DNA from: Salinicoccus albus DSM 19776
GTDB lineage: Bacteria > Bacillota > Bacilli > Staphylococcales > Salinicoccaceae
NCBI RefSeq assembly: GCF_000385175.1
Contig: NZ_ARQJ01000031.1
Location: 1-64,000 of the forward strand
Length of the DNA: 64,000 bases
Reading direction: 5' to 3'
The position numbers and the translations under genes were made by a program. Shown here one piece after another: positions 28,134 to 36,646 of the stretch. Positions within the stretch are counted from its first letter, which is position 1, and each line of letters begins with the position of its first letter. The notes under the pieces were generated by a model. That model was not told the origin of the DNA. It saw nothing but the letters and a program-made list of their open reading frames with translations, and ran no database searches.

Positions 28134-29219
28134 TCATTCGAGATCTGCTAATGGGTGTTTCCTTTCAGGCCAGCTGTATTCGAAAAAGGAAGCAACGTCT
28201 GCATCCGAAACGTCCGATAAGGCTGCTGGCTGCCATGCCGGCGAACGATCTTTATCCACTAACACGGCACGGACGCCTTCATAAAAATCATGATGGTTCA
28301 TAAAGTTCATCGCCATGTCCAGCTCCATGCGTAAGCAGTCTGTGTAGGAGCGGCCTTTTCCTTGTTGTTGTTTAAGTGCCACCTTTAAGGAAGTGGGTGA
28401 TTTAGACAACAGTTTTTGTCTCATTTTATCTTCCCAATCATCCGTATTCCGGCTGGACTTTTCAAGTGAATGGATAATACCTTCTACGGTATCCAAAGAA
28501 AAATGGGCATCGATTTTCTCCTTCATTTCCTGTAAAGAAGACGGGACGTCATTCGTTTTCTTAAACGATCCAACGAGTTCATGTAAATCGTTTCCCGCAT
28601 CGCCAGCCGTCCAGTCTTTCTCAGAAAGTACCTGCAATAGCTCGTCCCAGTCTTTTTCTTCCAAATAATAATCCGCAAGTCCTAAATAGACTGCGTCTTC
28701 TCCCTTGATAACCTCCGATGTCAACGCTAAATAACGGCCGATTGCGCCGGGCAGACGATTCAGGAAATAACTGCTTCCGACATCAGGGAAAAAACCAATG
28801 TTTAACTCAGGCATTGCCCATTTAGTTTTCTCAGTTACAATCCGATGAGAGGCGCCGACTGATATGCCGGCACCCCCGCCCATAACCACGCCATCCATAT
28901 ACACTAGAACGGGTTTCGGAAAATGCCAAAACATGGCATCCATCATATATTCTGCAGTAAAAAAATGAGCCGCATGTCCAACGATATTCGATGACCGGTA
29001 ATCATACAATTTCCGTATATCCCCTCCAGCACACAACCCTTTTTCACCCGCGCCAACCACACAAACCATTACCACATCCGAACGGCTTTTCCATGTGTCT
29101 AAACGCTCTTTAATACGAGTTACCATATCAACATCAAGTGAATTCAGCACCTGAGGACGATTAAGCGTAATCCAGCCGATTCCATTGTGAACATTAAACA
29201 AGACCGTTGACGTTTGCAT
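28134..29219 (-). CDS. 3-hydroxyisobutyryl-CoA hydrolase (enoyl-CoA hydratase superfamily)
   Basis: 361 residues, ATG 29219 with AAGGGGTG upstream. Crotonase fold: CAGGDIRKLYDY, MDGVVMGGGAGISVGASHRIVTEKTKWAMPELNIGFFPDVGSSYFLNRLPG. The GFFPDVG sequence with Glu and Asp is the signature of the HIBYL-CoA hydrolase branch rather than the hydratases. It would act in valine breakdown by removing CoA from 3-hydroxyisobutyryl-CoA. No other valine-pathway genes are nearby. The gene sits alone next to tRNA-Pro. Confidence 0.88.
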   Translation of the reverse strand: MQTSTVLFNVHNGIGWITLNRPQVLNSLDVDMVTRIKERLDTWKSRSDVVMVCVVGAGEKGLCAGGDIRKLYDYRSSNIVGHAAHFFTAEYMMDAMFWHFPKPVLVYMDGVVMGGGAGISVGASHRIVTEKTKWAMPELNIGFFPDVGSSYFLNRLPGAIGRYLALTSEVIKGEDAVYLGLADYYLEEKDWDELLQVLSEKDWTAGDAGNDLHELVGSFKKTNDVPSSLQEMKEKIDAHFSLDTVEGIIHSLEKSSRNTDDWEDKMRQKLLSKSPTSLKVALKQQQGKGRSYTDCLRMELDMAMNFMNHHDFYEGVRAVLVDKDRSPAWQPAALSDVSDADVASFFEYSWPERKHPLADLE

Positions 29220-29305
29220 TTTATTTCTTCACCCCTTAAAAAATTCTCTCAGCATTAAGTCCGATGATTATGAACATCTGATCCATCAACAATTTATCAC
29301 TCATA

Positions 29306-29640
29306 CTAGTATATTGCCTTAATCGTTTTTAACATAGCTTTGTGAGCTGCACTATGTCCAAAACCACTGCTCTGATTAACCGTGCCTGTAAAGTATATGT
29401 CACGCTCAGGGTTGTAAAAGGCAAAGGCACCCGACTGCCCCCAAAAACCCAATATTTCTTTGATCGGTTTCATAGGGGAAATAATTCTCCCTAAAAGTTG
29501 ATAGTTTGTGTCTGAATAATTCACTTCCTGTTTTTCCGGGTTTAAATTTGGGTTTTTGCTCTTTTACCAAAGTTAAGGATTTTTCTAAATGCCCTTTTTC
29601 ATCTTTTGTCTCTACATTAAATAATAACTTTATCTGTTGA
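29306..29640 (-). pseudogene. Decayed serine beta-lactamase-like hydrolase
   Basis: The 3' part of a class C beta-lactamase/EstB-type gene. In one frame, codons for KPKFKPGK continue towards the Tyr-Ser motif, but the conserved NYSDTNYQLLGRII block is in another frame, so a frameshift lies near 29530. After LLGRII the text jumps to GFWGQSGAFAFYNPERDIYFTGTVNQ, implying an internal deletion. The N-terminal half with the SxxK nucleophile is absent. The remnant ends at 29306. Confidence 0.7.
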
Positions 29641-30538
29641 TCGAAGCTGCCATTCTGCTGAACGTGTGCCGTCTGCCGCGGATGGCAATGGAATAGGTAA
29701 AAATGTTTTCAGGCACAGCAATGCCATAGAATCCGGCATCACCGATATGATGAATATCCGCCCCGGCCATCTTAGCGTTCAGTGCAATCTGTCTGATGGT
29801 CGCTTCATCCGCGCCTTCCTGGCTTGTGCCGATCGTCAGCATGACGAGTGCCCCTTTTGACTGGGCGTACTGGACATATTTCACTGTCTGATCCATCGTT
29901 ATCCCCGGGACTGTCCCGGGTGCCGGCATGAGAATGATATCCGCACCCGCGGAGGTGAATCTGTCAATATCATCTTCAGTGATGATGCTGCTTCCTGATT
30001 CACTTCTAACACCGGCACCATGCATCTTACCGGCAATGATCAGTCCTTCTGATCCGAACACTGCACGTGCTTTTTGGATGGCTGCAGCGGTCTTGTCATT
30101 CGTCACCCCCGTTTTCGGGTTGCCTGTCAGGCAGATGAAATCGAATCCGAGATGCTTTGCTTCCCTCAGGGATGCTTCAGTCGCCGTTCTCCCCGGCGTC
30201 AGTGTTTCCAGCGGTTCTGAGGCGCCCGCCTCTTGATCCGCCGGTTCAAGATTAATACCGACCGGACGGCCTGTCAGATGCTTGACCTGATTCACGATAT
30301 CCTCGCGCCCGCATCCTTTCACCTCAGGGTTGAACACATCGAAAACATTCAATAGCAGGAGATCCGCTCCGAAAGCAGCCGCCAGTTCAGAGTTTGTCAC
30401 ATTCGGATACAAAGGCGGCACCGTCGACATATTCTCCGACAGCATCACTCTGCCCTCACTCGCTTTAACCGCCTGTTTCAATTCCTGTCCCGTCATCGTT
30501 TTAAAGTCCGAAGCTGTACAGTCAAGTAACCGTTTCAT
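29630..30538 (-). CDS. DUF7916-like TIM-barrel protein
   Basis: 302 residues from ATG 30538 behind GGGGCG. The pattern fits a phosphoenolpyruvate-mutase-like or aldolase-like barrel: LLLNVFDVFNPEVKG, GINLEPAD, GFDFICLTGNPKTGVTN, IIAGKMHGAGVRSE, ADIILMPAPGTVPGI, and the C-terminal GADIHHIGDAGFYGIA. Homologues are sometimes labelled haloacid dehalogenase-like, but no HAD motif is visible. They often occur near sugar PTS genes; none is present here. The biochemical role is unknown. Confidence 0.6.
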   Translation of the reverse strand: MKRLLDCTASDFKTMTGQELKQAVKASEGRVMLSENMSTVPPLYPNVTNSELAAAFGADLLLLNVFDVFNPEVKGCGREDIVNQVKHLTGRPVGINLEPADQEAGASEPLETLTPGRTATEASLREAKHLGFDFICLTGNPKTGVTNDKTAAAIQKARAVFGSEGLIIAGKMHGAGVRSESGSSIITEDDIDRFTSAGADIILMPAPGTVPGITMDQTVKYVQYAQSKGALVMLTIGTSQEGADEATIRQIALNAKMAGADIHHIGDAGFYGIAVPENIFTYSIAIRGRRHTFSRMAASINR

Positions 30539-30651
30539 ATTATCGCCCCTTTGATTTCATTATAAATAAAAGCATCCAAAAATGCTTCTAGAAACTGATC
30601 TTATATGGATGATTGTTTTAATAGTTATAAAGTGTCATTTAATGCAGTTCT

Positions 30652-30706
30652 CGATGACCGTTAAACTTTTAATGGTCATTGAACATATCCCTGAATGACG
30701 GTTAAC
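30652..30706. repeat. Dispersed 55-bp hairpin repeat, copy 1
   Basis: This intergenic sequence contains GATGACCGTTA, a CTTTTAAT spacer, and GGTCAT...ATGACGGTT, which can pair. It is clearly related (about 43 of 55 positions) to 55841-55895, which lies 25 kb away in another intergenic gap. Confidence 0.6.
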
Positions 30707-30711
30707 ATCTT

Positions 30712-31324
30712 TCACTCCTCATTTCGTTGCAAATAGTAAATTGCCAGCTGGGTCCGATCCCGGATTTCCAGCTTATCCAGGATGACGGACAGCATATTCC
30801 GCACTGTACCTGCGCTCAAAAACAGATCGTCTGCGATTTCCTGATTTGACAGCCCTCGGGCGACGCACTCTACGATATCGTTTTCCCGATCCGTCAGTTC
30901 ATCGAAAGATTTGTAGTCGGGCTCCATAATTGTCTTCAATACTTCGGCATCCAGCACAGTGGAACCGGAGGCCAGCGTTCTTATCTGCTGGGCCATATTT
31001 TCAATGGAAGCGGATTTCAATAAATATCCTTCTGCACCGGCTTGGAGTGCCTGCCTGATATTGCTTTCATCCTGAAATGTGGTAAGCACCATGATCTGGA
31101 TCCCCGGCCAATGTTCTTTAATGATTCTGGTACTTTCTATCCCATCCATGACGGGCATCCGCAGATCCATCAATATGACATCGGGGGACGTCCCTGTCAC
31201 AGAAATCCACCGCTTCTTGGCCGTTTTGTGCCGTTTCAACATTTTCAAAATCAACTTCTTTACTGAGCAGCAATTTCAAACTCTGGCAAATTAAAGGGTC
31301 GTCATCAACGATCAGCAGTTTCAT
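30712..31324 (-). pseudogene. NarL/LuxR-type response regulator, frameshifted
   Basis: The start ATG 31324 follows AGGAGGAACG and encodes a receiver domain (MKLLIVDDDPLICQSL ... EAVDFCDRDVP), then leaves frame. Removing one C from the CCCCC run near 31190 restores DVILMDLRMPVMDG with the phospho-acceptor Asp53. The rest of the receiver follows, then a LuxR-type HTH (LTDRENDIVECVARGLSNQEIADDLFLSAGTVRN). The total would be about 203 residues. No sensor kinase is adjacent. It could be a true inactivating mutation, a phase-variable tract, or a sequencing error. Confidence 0.8.
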
Positions 31325-31407
31325 CTGTACGTTCCTCCTCTTAATTACCTCTGAATGGGGATTATATGTATTCCATTATCTAATGAGCACTGACAAGCCT
31401 TGGGTGC

Positions 31408-31470
31408 AGTACAAAAACTCAATAAGAGTTGAGAATATTAGACAAAGATAATTGTACGTGTTTTTGTACT
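31408..31470. promoter_or_regulatory. Dyad element beside the transposon insertion site
   Basis: AGTACAAAAAC (31408-31418) and its exact complement GTTTTTGTACT (31460-31470) flank 41 bases, with an inner CTCAA/TTGAG dyad. The transposon is inserted 15 bases to the right. The layout resembles a recombinase binding region, but no consensus was tested. Confidence 0.4.
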
Positions 31471-31479
31471 TACAACTAT

Positions 31480-31485
31480 AGTGAA
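31480..31485. repeat. Target-site duplication, left copy (AGTGAA)
   Basis: This hexamer is repeated exactly at 38212-38217, immediately outside both transposon termini. Confidence 0.85.
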
Positions 31486-31540
31486 TGTCAGTTTTGGAGT
31501 TATATGGCATAAATTTTGCACTTTAAATGGCACAAAGCAG
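31486..31540. repeat. Left terminal inverted repeat (55 bp)
   Basis: Identical to the reverse complement of 38157-38211. Weaker similarity continues inward through a hairpin and the CTGCTTTATTTTA stretch at the 3' ends of both resolvase genes. Confidence 0.93.
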
Positions 31541-31574
31541 ATAGACAACTATTTCACTGTCTACCTGCTTTATT

Positions 31575-32135
31575 TTATAATGTTTCTCTAATTATTCTAT
31601 AGATAGAACTCCTACTTAAACCGGTCATTTTAGCAATTTCTTCACCCGTATAACTATCGCTATCATATAACTGTTTAATATATTGCTTTTGGCTTTTTTC
31701 GATTTTTTGAGGCCGTCCTCCTTTTCGTCCTTTTTCTCGAGCAGCATTTAAACCATTTGACGTTCTCTCTTGTACTAGTACTTTTTCGGATTCTAATAAC
31801 ATTTTGAATAACCTAATAAAGTATTGCCCATATTCATTTTGAGTATTTATATTCAGGGTAAGTACTTCTAAATGAAAGTTTTTTGAAATTATTTCGCGAT
31901 CTAGAAAGTTTATAAACTGTTTAGGCGTTAAACCTAAAGTTTTCAAGTCAGTTATAACTAAAATGTCATTCTCTTTTAATTCTTCTAAACAACTTTTGAG
32001 TTCTATTTGCTCTCTGTTATAAATGTTTACTTTTTCAGAAAAAACTAAATCACATCCATTGATTAATAAATGGGTTACTTGGGTATCTAAATTTTGATCA
32101 GCATAAGGTACACGTGCATATCCTATTTTTCTCAT
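31575..32135 (-). CDS. Serine-resolvase paralogue lacking catalytic residues
   Basis: 186 residues, ATG 32135. Full-length resolvase layout: N-terminal domain (MRKIGYARVPYADQNLD), long E-helix (VQERTSNGLNAAREKGRKGGRPQK) and C-terminal HTH (YTGEEIAKMTGLSRSSIYRIIRETL). The catalytic serine of the ARVST motif is Pro10. The active-site arginines of the usual RLDRLGR motif are absent (DLKTLGL). DNA binding and dimerisation could remain, but strand cleavage should not. It ends the minus-strand transposition operon, 19 bases after the ATPase stop. Confidence 0.85.
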   Translation of the reverse strand: MRKIGYARVPYADQNLDTQVTHLLINGCDLVFSEKVNIYNREQIELKSCLEELKENDILVITDLKTLGLTPKQFINFLDREIISKNFHLEVLTLNINTQNEYGQYFIRLFKMLLESEKVLVQERTSNGLNAAREKGRKGGRPQKIEKSQKQYIKQLYDSDSYTGEEIAKMTGLSRSSIYRIIRETL

Positions 32136-32154
32136 TTACGACAGCCCTTTCAAA

Positions 32155-32991
32155 TCACTCATTTTCTCCGATTAGTAAACCTTCTCTAGCAGCTTCTATC
32201 ACTTCAACATTTATTTTATTTAATTCATTAATCTCCATAATTCGTATAATTTGAGAAAACAGTCTTTGTACGAGTCTAAAATTGCCATTAGTTATTTTTA
32301 TTACGGTATTAACAGATTCATAATCTTCAAAATCATCATAACTTAAAGGTAATGAAAGTTCATTCCATCTATATTCTAAAACATGTTTTAATTCATCGTT
32401 ACTTAATTTTTCAAAATGATGGCTGAACCCAATACGAGAATACAATTGAGGGTACCTTGATAATCGCTTTTCTATACCTGGCATACCAATTAAAACAACA
32501 CCAATATCAAGTTGATCATAAATATCTCTAATAATTTCCAAAGTTTTATAGTTTAATCTATCAACTTCGTCAATGATTATTAAATCAATTTCATAATTAC
32601 TTGGTTGCAATCTAACAAGTTCTTCTAATCCATTAAATTCCTTTTGCTCTTTCAATGCTCTGTATCCAATTTTTCCCAATGTTAATTCACTAGCTAGGTT
32701 TAATAACTCTTTATAAATTCTTGAAGGCCTAACAGGAGGTGCTGTATAAAAAATTGTTTTACAGTTTAAAAATTGATCATTGTGTATATTACTTCCTTTA
32801 TCATCAGCTTTTTGAAATTCAGTAATGATTGGATTTACATAATCCCAATTTGCATAATATTGAGCAGAAAACGTTTTACCGACACCTGGATTTCCATAAC
32901 AAATACCCATATATTTATACTTAGCGCAGTTATCACAAAACTCTTCAAATCGCCGATATTGTTTCGTTTCAACAAAAACTTTATTAGTCAT
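32155..32991 (-). CDS. AAA+ transposition ATPase (Tn552 p271 / TniB-like)
   Basis: 278 residues from ATG 32991, with AGAGG eight bases upstream. Walker A GNPGVGKT (residues 33-40), Walker B LIIIDEVDRL, and a sensor region (GVVLIGMPGIEKRL). It resembles MuB/TnsC/TniB proteins that select target DNA and activate the DDE transposase. It overlaps the transposase stop by 8 bases, so the two are translationally coupled. No TniQ gene is present in the element, as in Tn552. Confidence 0.9.
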   Translation of the reverse strand: MTNKVFVETKQYRRFEEFCDNCAKYKYMGICYGNPGVGKTFSAQYYANWDYVNPIITEFQKADDKGSNIHNDQFLNCKTIFYTAPPVRPSRIYKELLNLASELTLGKIGYRALKEQKEFNGLEELVRLQPSNYEIDLIIIDEVDRLNYKTLEIIRDIYDQLDIGVVLIGMPGIEKRLSRYPQLYSRIGFSHHFEKLSNDELKHVLEYRWNELSLPLSYDDFEDYESVNTVIKITNGNFRLVQRLFSQIIRIMEINELNKINVEVIEAAREGLLIGENE

Positions 32992-34423
32992 TTTTATACC
33001 TCTTAAGTTTTGACTTTTTAACTTTTTTATCATTATTGTTTAATTCTTCTTCTGCTAACTTAGGACGATTGAGGTTTTGAACAAGATTCCGTGTTCGAGT
33101 AATACTTGTTCCTAATTCTCTTTTTTTATTTGCTCTTAGCCTTTCAATTTCTTTTATACTTATACTTTGATTTTCTAAATCACTGCAATACGCAATACTT
33201 AAAAATTGATTGTTTAAATAGACTCGAATTTCTGAAATATCTTGAGGATCATATCTTATAAAAACTTCTTCTGTTATATAAGCAATGAGGTTAGTGGAGA
33301 AATACCTTAAACCTTTAAAATAAATACCATCTTTGTGTATTTTTCTAGGCTTAGTTGTAGTTAATAGTAGTAAATCTAATAATTCTCTAGATTCTGGTAA
33401 TTGAGGGAGAAAGTCTGGTTGATTCCATTTTTCTATCGGGTTTTCTTTTGTTGTTCCATGTTGACGATAGTGGTATTCATTTAATATAAAGTGTTCAAAC
33501 TTATTATTAAGGTCTTCCAAAGTAAGATATTTTCTTGATTTTTTATTTTTGGTATAACCAGGGAGCAATTCAAGAAACATTAAATTAACTGTTTGGAAAA
33601 AACGTTCTATTTTCCCCCTACCTTTTGGTATACCTATTTTGGAATATATCAGTTCTATTTTGAGATTAGCTGATACTTGTTGCATATGTTCTGAGGTATA
33701 GTCTTTGCCATGATCAGTATAGAATTTTTCTGGTATACCACAAATTGGCCAATTTGAATTTCCTTTTTTCCATATTGCTTGTCTTAGAACAAGTGCTGTT
33801 CTCTCGGTATCTGGTGTTCCAAACTCTATTCTAAAACCTGCAATTGCTCTGCTATAATCATCTAAAACGATTGTTAGCCATGGTCTTTCAATTTCGTTCT
33901 TTTCATTTAGTACTTCTATGTCTAACATGGTATGGTCGGCTTGCCAAATTTCATTAGGACGTTCGCACTCACGTGTGTATATACCATCGTATTTTTCAGC
34001 ATATTTTTTTGAATTCATATTTGAATAAGCCTTTAAGTTTTCAGGTATTCGCTTAATAATATTATAAACTTGATAATAGCTAGGTTCAGAGAGATTCTTA
34101 TTATTACACCACTGTTTTGTTTTACGGTGTATAGAAGCTATAGAAATTCCTCTGTTACTAAAATACTCATTCTGAACAAAATTGATAGTATCTTCATCTA
34201 TCTTTATACGATTTCTGTCTTTTCTCGTTTTATCTATAAGACCTGCTAATCCATCATTTTTGTATCTACTAATCCAATTATAAAGTGTGCGATTTGGTAC
34301 TTTTTCTGATTCACTAACTGCTCTTACTGATTTTAATTTTTTAAAATAAGGTTCAAGTATATAATACCTTTCCATAGCTTTTTGACGTTCTTCTTCGGTA
34401 AAGTCAGCTAAGTTTTTAATCAT
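32984..34423 (-). CDS. DDE transposase (Tn552 p480 / Mu-type integrase core)
   Basis: 479 residues from ATG 34423 behind GGAGGTG. N-terminal HTH (SESEKVPNRTLYNWISRYKNDG) and a second helix-turn region, then an RNase H-like core with Asp163 (WQADHTMLD), Asp237 (FYTDHGKDYT) and Glu273 (GKIERFFQ), giving D,D(35)E spacing. A C-terminal Mu-type beta-barrel (KDGIYFKGLRYFS) follows. It catalyses cut and joining of the 55-bp ends with the ATPase partner. All catalytic residues are present. Confidence 0.93.
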   Translation of the reverse strand: MIKNLADFTEEERQKAMERYYILEPYFKKLKSVRAVSESEKVPNRTLYNWISRYKNDGLAGLIDKTRKDRNRIKIDEDTINFVQNEYFSNRGISIASIHRKTKQWCNNKNLSEPSYYQVYNIIKRIPENLKAYSNMNSKKYAEKYDGIYTRECERPNEIWQADHTMLDIEVLNEKNEIERPWLTIVLDDYSRAIAGFRIEFGTPDTERTALVLRQAIWKKGNSNWPICGIPEKFYTDHGKDYTSEHMQQVSANLKIELIYSKIGIPKGRGKIERFFQTVNLMFLELLPGYTKNKKSRKYLTLEDLNNKFEHFILNEYHYRQHGTTKENPIEKWNQPDFLPQLPESRELLDLLLLTTTKPRKIHKDGIYFKGLRYFSTNLIAYITEEVFIRYDPQDISEIRVYLNNQFLSIAYCSDLENQSISIKEIERLRANKKRELGTSITRTRNLVQNLNRPKLAEEELNNNDKKVKKSKLKRYKND

Positions 34424-34445
34424 TTCAGCACCTCCATAAAAAAAA

Positions 34446-34467
34446 GGAAGCATACTTTTATGCTCCC
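34446..34467 (-). terminator. Terminator between the ars cargo and transposition genes
   Basis: GGGAGCATA/TATGCTTCC hairpin followed by a run of eight or more T on the minus strand. It lies after the Cys-pair peptide gene and insulates the transposase gene from the ars promoter. Confidence 0.85.
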
Positions 34468-34492
34468 TAATTTAATTGTTAATGATACAGCA

Positions 34493-34636
34493 TTAACAAC
34501 AACCTTTATTATTCTGTTGATCTTTATTTGTATTTTCTTTTTTGTTCTCTTCTTTTTCCTCAATTTCTACAGAGCAACAAGCTTGTTCTTTAGGTTTTAA
34601 TTTAGAAATAGCTTTTTTAAATGCATTTTTTTCCAT
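34493..34636 (-). CDS. 47-residue peptide with two vicinal Cys pairs
   Basis: ATG 34636 follows AGGAGGTGTTAAA, a near-perfect ribosome site, 24 bases after the arsM stop. The peptide is highly charged and has CC at residues 20-21 and again as its last two residues (46-47), with a Lys/Glu/Asn-rich linker between. Vicinal thiols are good ligands for trivalent arsenic, so an arsenic-binding carrier or buffer is plausible. This is inference; I do not recognise the family. It is the last gene of the ars operon before the terminator. Confidence 0.75.
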   Translation of the reverse strand: MEKNAFKKAISKLKPKEQACCSVEIEEKEENKKENTNKDQQNNKGCC

Positions 34637-34660
34637 TTTAACACCTCCTTTAATTGGTTT

Positions 34661-35716
34661 TTAGCAACCACATGATGTATCGCAACATTCTTCTATATCA
34701 ATTGCTTCTTCATTTTCATTAATAAATTCAAAGACATCTTTATATGGATTTTGCTGTAATATATTAAATGTTTTTTCACATACAAAGGCTCTTTCTCCAC
34801 GCTCAAAAATATGATTATCATCATCTTCAATATGTTTAAATGGGCCTTTGTATATAACAGATTGTCCTTTATCAATACAAGGGCCTTCTTTGCCTTTATG
34901 AGCTATAACAGTCATACTTCTAAAGTTAATATCTTCTATAGTAGTCCATGTATCTTCGCGTTTATCTATTTCCACACCATAAAAGCCTACCTTTTCGAAA
35001 GCTTCAACAAAAGATTTTTCTTCAATAGCGCCTGAATAGCAACCACTCCACAAGTCTTCGTCTTGTCTCAATTGTTCAGGAACTTCTACGTTAGAAACAA
35101 TATCTGAGATGACAGCTTTACCACCATCTTTTAAAACACGATAAATTTCTTTGAAAAGTTCCTCTTTTTCTTCGGTTGAAACTAAGTTTAGAACACAGTT
35201 AGATATAACCACGTCTATGCTATTATCTTTTATCATAGTCATTTCATCTTCTAAGTAATTAATATATTGATTGGTAGATTGATAAGTACCTAAATCACTA
35301 ACAGGATGTTCTTGTAAATATTTATCCAAAACTTCTAAATCTAATTTTAAGTTTTGAATCTTTCCTTTATAAAAACTTACATTGTCATAACCAATTTTTT
35401 CAATCATTTGATTCTGATATTTTTTAGCAAGATTTAACATATCGTCATTCATATCTACGCCAATAACTTTACCTGTTTCACCGACAATCTGCGAAACTAT
35501 ATAAGGAACTTTACCTCCGCCAGAACCTAAATCCAAAACGGTATCTCCTTCTTTAATCTTACCTAAAGGATCGCCACAACCATAATCTTTTTCTATGATT
35601 TCATCGGGTATGATTTTTAAGTATTTCGTATCATATTCTACTGGACAACATAAATTTTCTTCATGATTTTTTGCAGCATTCCCATATCTACTGATTACTG
35701 ATGCTTCTTGATTCAT
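34661..35716 (-). CDS. arsM: Arsenite S-adenosylmethionine methyltransferase
   Basis: 351 residues from ATG 35716 behind GGGGG at good spacing. Rossmann methyltransferase with VLDLGSGGGKVP as the SAM loop. The ArsM cysteines are visible: C47 in DYGCGDP, C174 in ISNCVLNL, C226 in WSGCYSGA, plus C23-C24 (LCCP). It methylates As(III) to MAs(III) and further (family knowledge). Oddities are an extra segment of about 30 residues around 125-155 and a Cys-rich tail ending ECCDTSCGC that could hold arsenic. It begins 19 bases after the arsP stop. Confidence 0.9.
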   Translation of the reverse strand: MNQEASVISRYGNAAKNHEENLCCPVEYDTKYLKIIPDEIIEKDYGCGDPLGKIKEGDTVLDLGSGGGKVPYIVSQIVGETGKVIGVDMNDDMLNLAKKYQNQMIEKIGYDNVSFYKGKIQNLKLDLEVLDKYLQEHPVSDLGTYQSTNQYINYLEDEMTMIKDNSIDVVISNCVLNLVSTEEKEELFKEIYRVLKDGGKAVISDIVSNVEVPEQLRQDEDLWSGCYSGAIEEKSFVEAFEKVGFYGVEIDKREDTWTTIEDINFRSMTVIAHKGKEGPCIDKGQSVIYKGPFKHIEDDDNHIFERGERAFVCEKTFNILQQNPYKDVFEFINENEEAIDIEECCDTSCGC

Positions 35717-35735
35717 TAATTTATCCCCCTTAAAT

Positions 35736-36620
35736 TTAAACAATCATATTAACAATTAATCCGGTAGCAATAGCTACAACTAAAATTGCGATAACAAATG
35801 AGACTACAAATTTTTTCTTAAATAACTTAGATAGCAATACAACTTCTGGAATGCTTGCGCCAGCGCCACCAATTATCAATGCAACAACTGTTCCTAGCGA
35901 CATTCCTTTTGATACTAATGCTTCAGCGATAGGTAACATTGTTTCAGGTCTGATATACATAGGAATACCGATAACAGAAGCAATGAATACGGATATAATG
36001 CCATCTCCACTTGCATATTTAGTTATAAATGTTTCAGGTACGAATCCATATATAAAGGCACCAACAAACACACCAATAAATAAATAAGGTAACATTGGGT
36101 ATAAAAATGCCCATGCGTCGTTTAACGCCTGTTTAAAACGAGACCCTGTTTTATTAGCGAAAAATCCATCGCCTTTAACATTAACTCCTTTATAACTTTC
36201 AGCTAAATTCATTTTTGAAAATACTAGACCTGTTAACATACTGAAAATAGCTAGTACTACAAAATAAACAACAGCAACTTTCCAACCTAATAAAGCCCAT
36301 AGCATAAAGATCATTAGTGGGTTCATTAATGGCGAAGCAATTAAGAAACTCATTGATGGACCAAAAGGTACTTTAGAATTTAATAGACCTGCAAGTATTG
36401 GGATTGTCGAACAAGAACAAAAAGGCGTAATAGCACCAAATACCATCCCCAATATGTAATTAATCGCTTGATTGGGTCTGCTTAAAAATCTTTTGATTTT
36501 TTCTTCTGAAACAACTTGTTGAATTAAACTTACAATGAAACTCACGATTATAAATAGTACTAATAATTCAAAAAACAACATTAAAAATGTTTTTATGAAT
36601 TCTATAATTGAATCTAACAT
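35736..36620 (-). CDS. arsP: ArsP-type organoarsenical efflux permease
   Basis: 294 residues, ATG 36620 behind GGAGGCG. About eight membrane helices in the two-repeat permease fold (former DUF318). The hallmark TPFCSCSTIPI lies near residue 65 and the second-half match is IGIPMYIRPETMLPIAEAL. ArsP members export trivalent methylated and aromatic arsenicals; related proteins have been linked to other metals. Pairing with arsM and arsR supports the arsenical role: ArsM would make methylated arsenic and ArsP would remove it. It has its own operator-containing promoter region. Confidence 0.87.
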   Translation of the reverse strand: MLDSIIEFIKTFLMLFFELLVLFIIVSFIVSLIQQVVSEEKIKRFLSRPNQAINYILGMVFGAITPFCSCSTIPILAGLLNSKVPFGPSMSFLIASPLMNPLMIFMLWALLGWKVAVVYFVVLAIFSMLTGLVFSKMNLAESYKGVNVKGDGFFANKTGSRFKQALNDAWAFLYPMLPYLFIGVFVGAFIYGFVPETFITKYASGDGIISVFIASVIGIPMYIRPETMLPIAEALVSKGMSLGTVVALIIGGAGASIPEVVLLSKLFKKKFVVSFVIAILVVAIATGLIVNMIV

Positions 36621-36646
36621 TAGTGTAACGCCTCCGAATCTATTTA

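Noticed and set aside
35736-36620. Copper/zinc efflux permease rather than ArsP
   Set aside because: The permease fold alone would allow it, but arsR with a CVC motif and arsM in the same unit favour an arsenical substrate.
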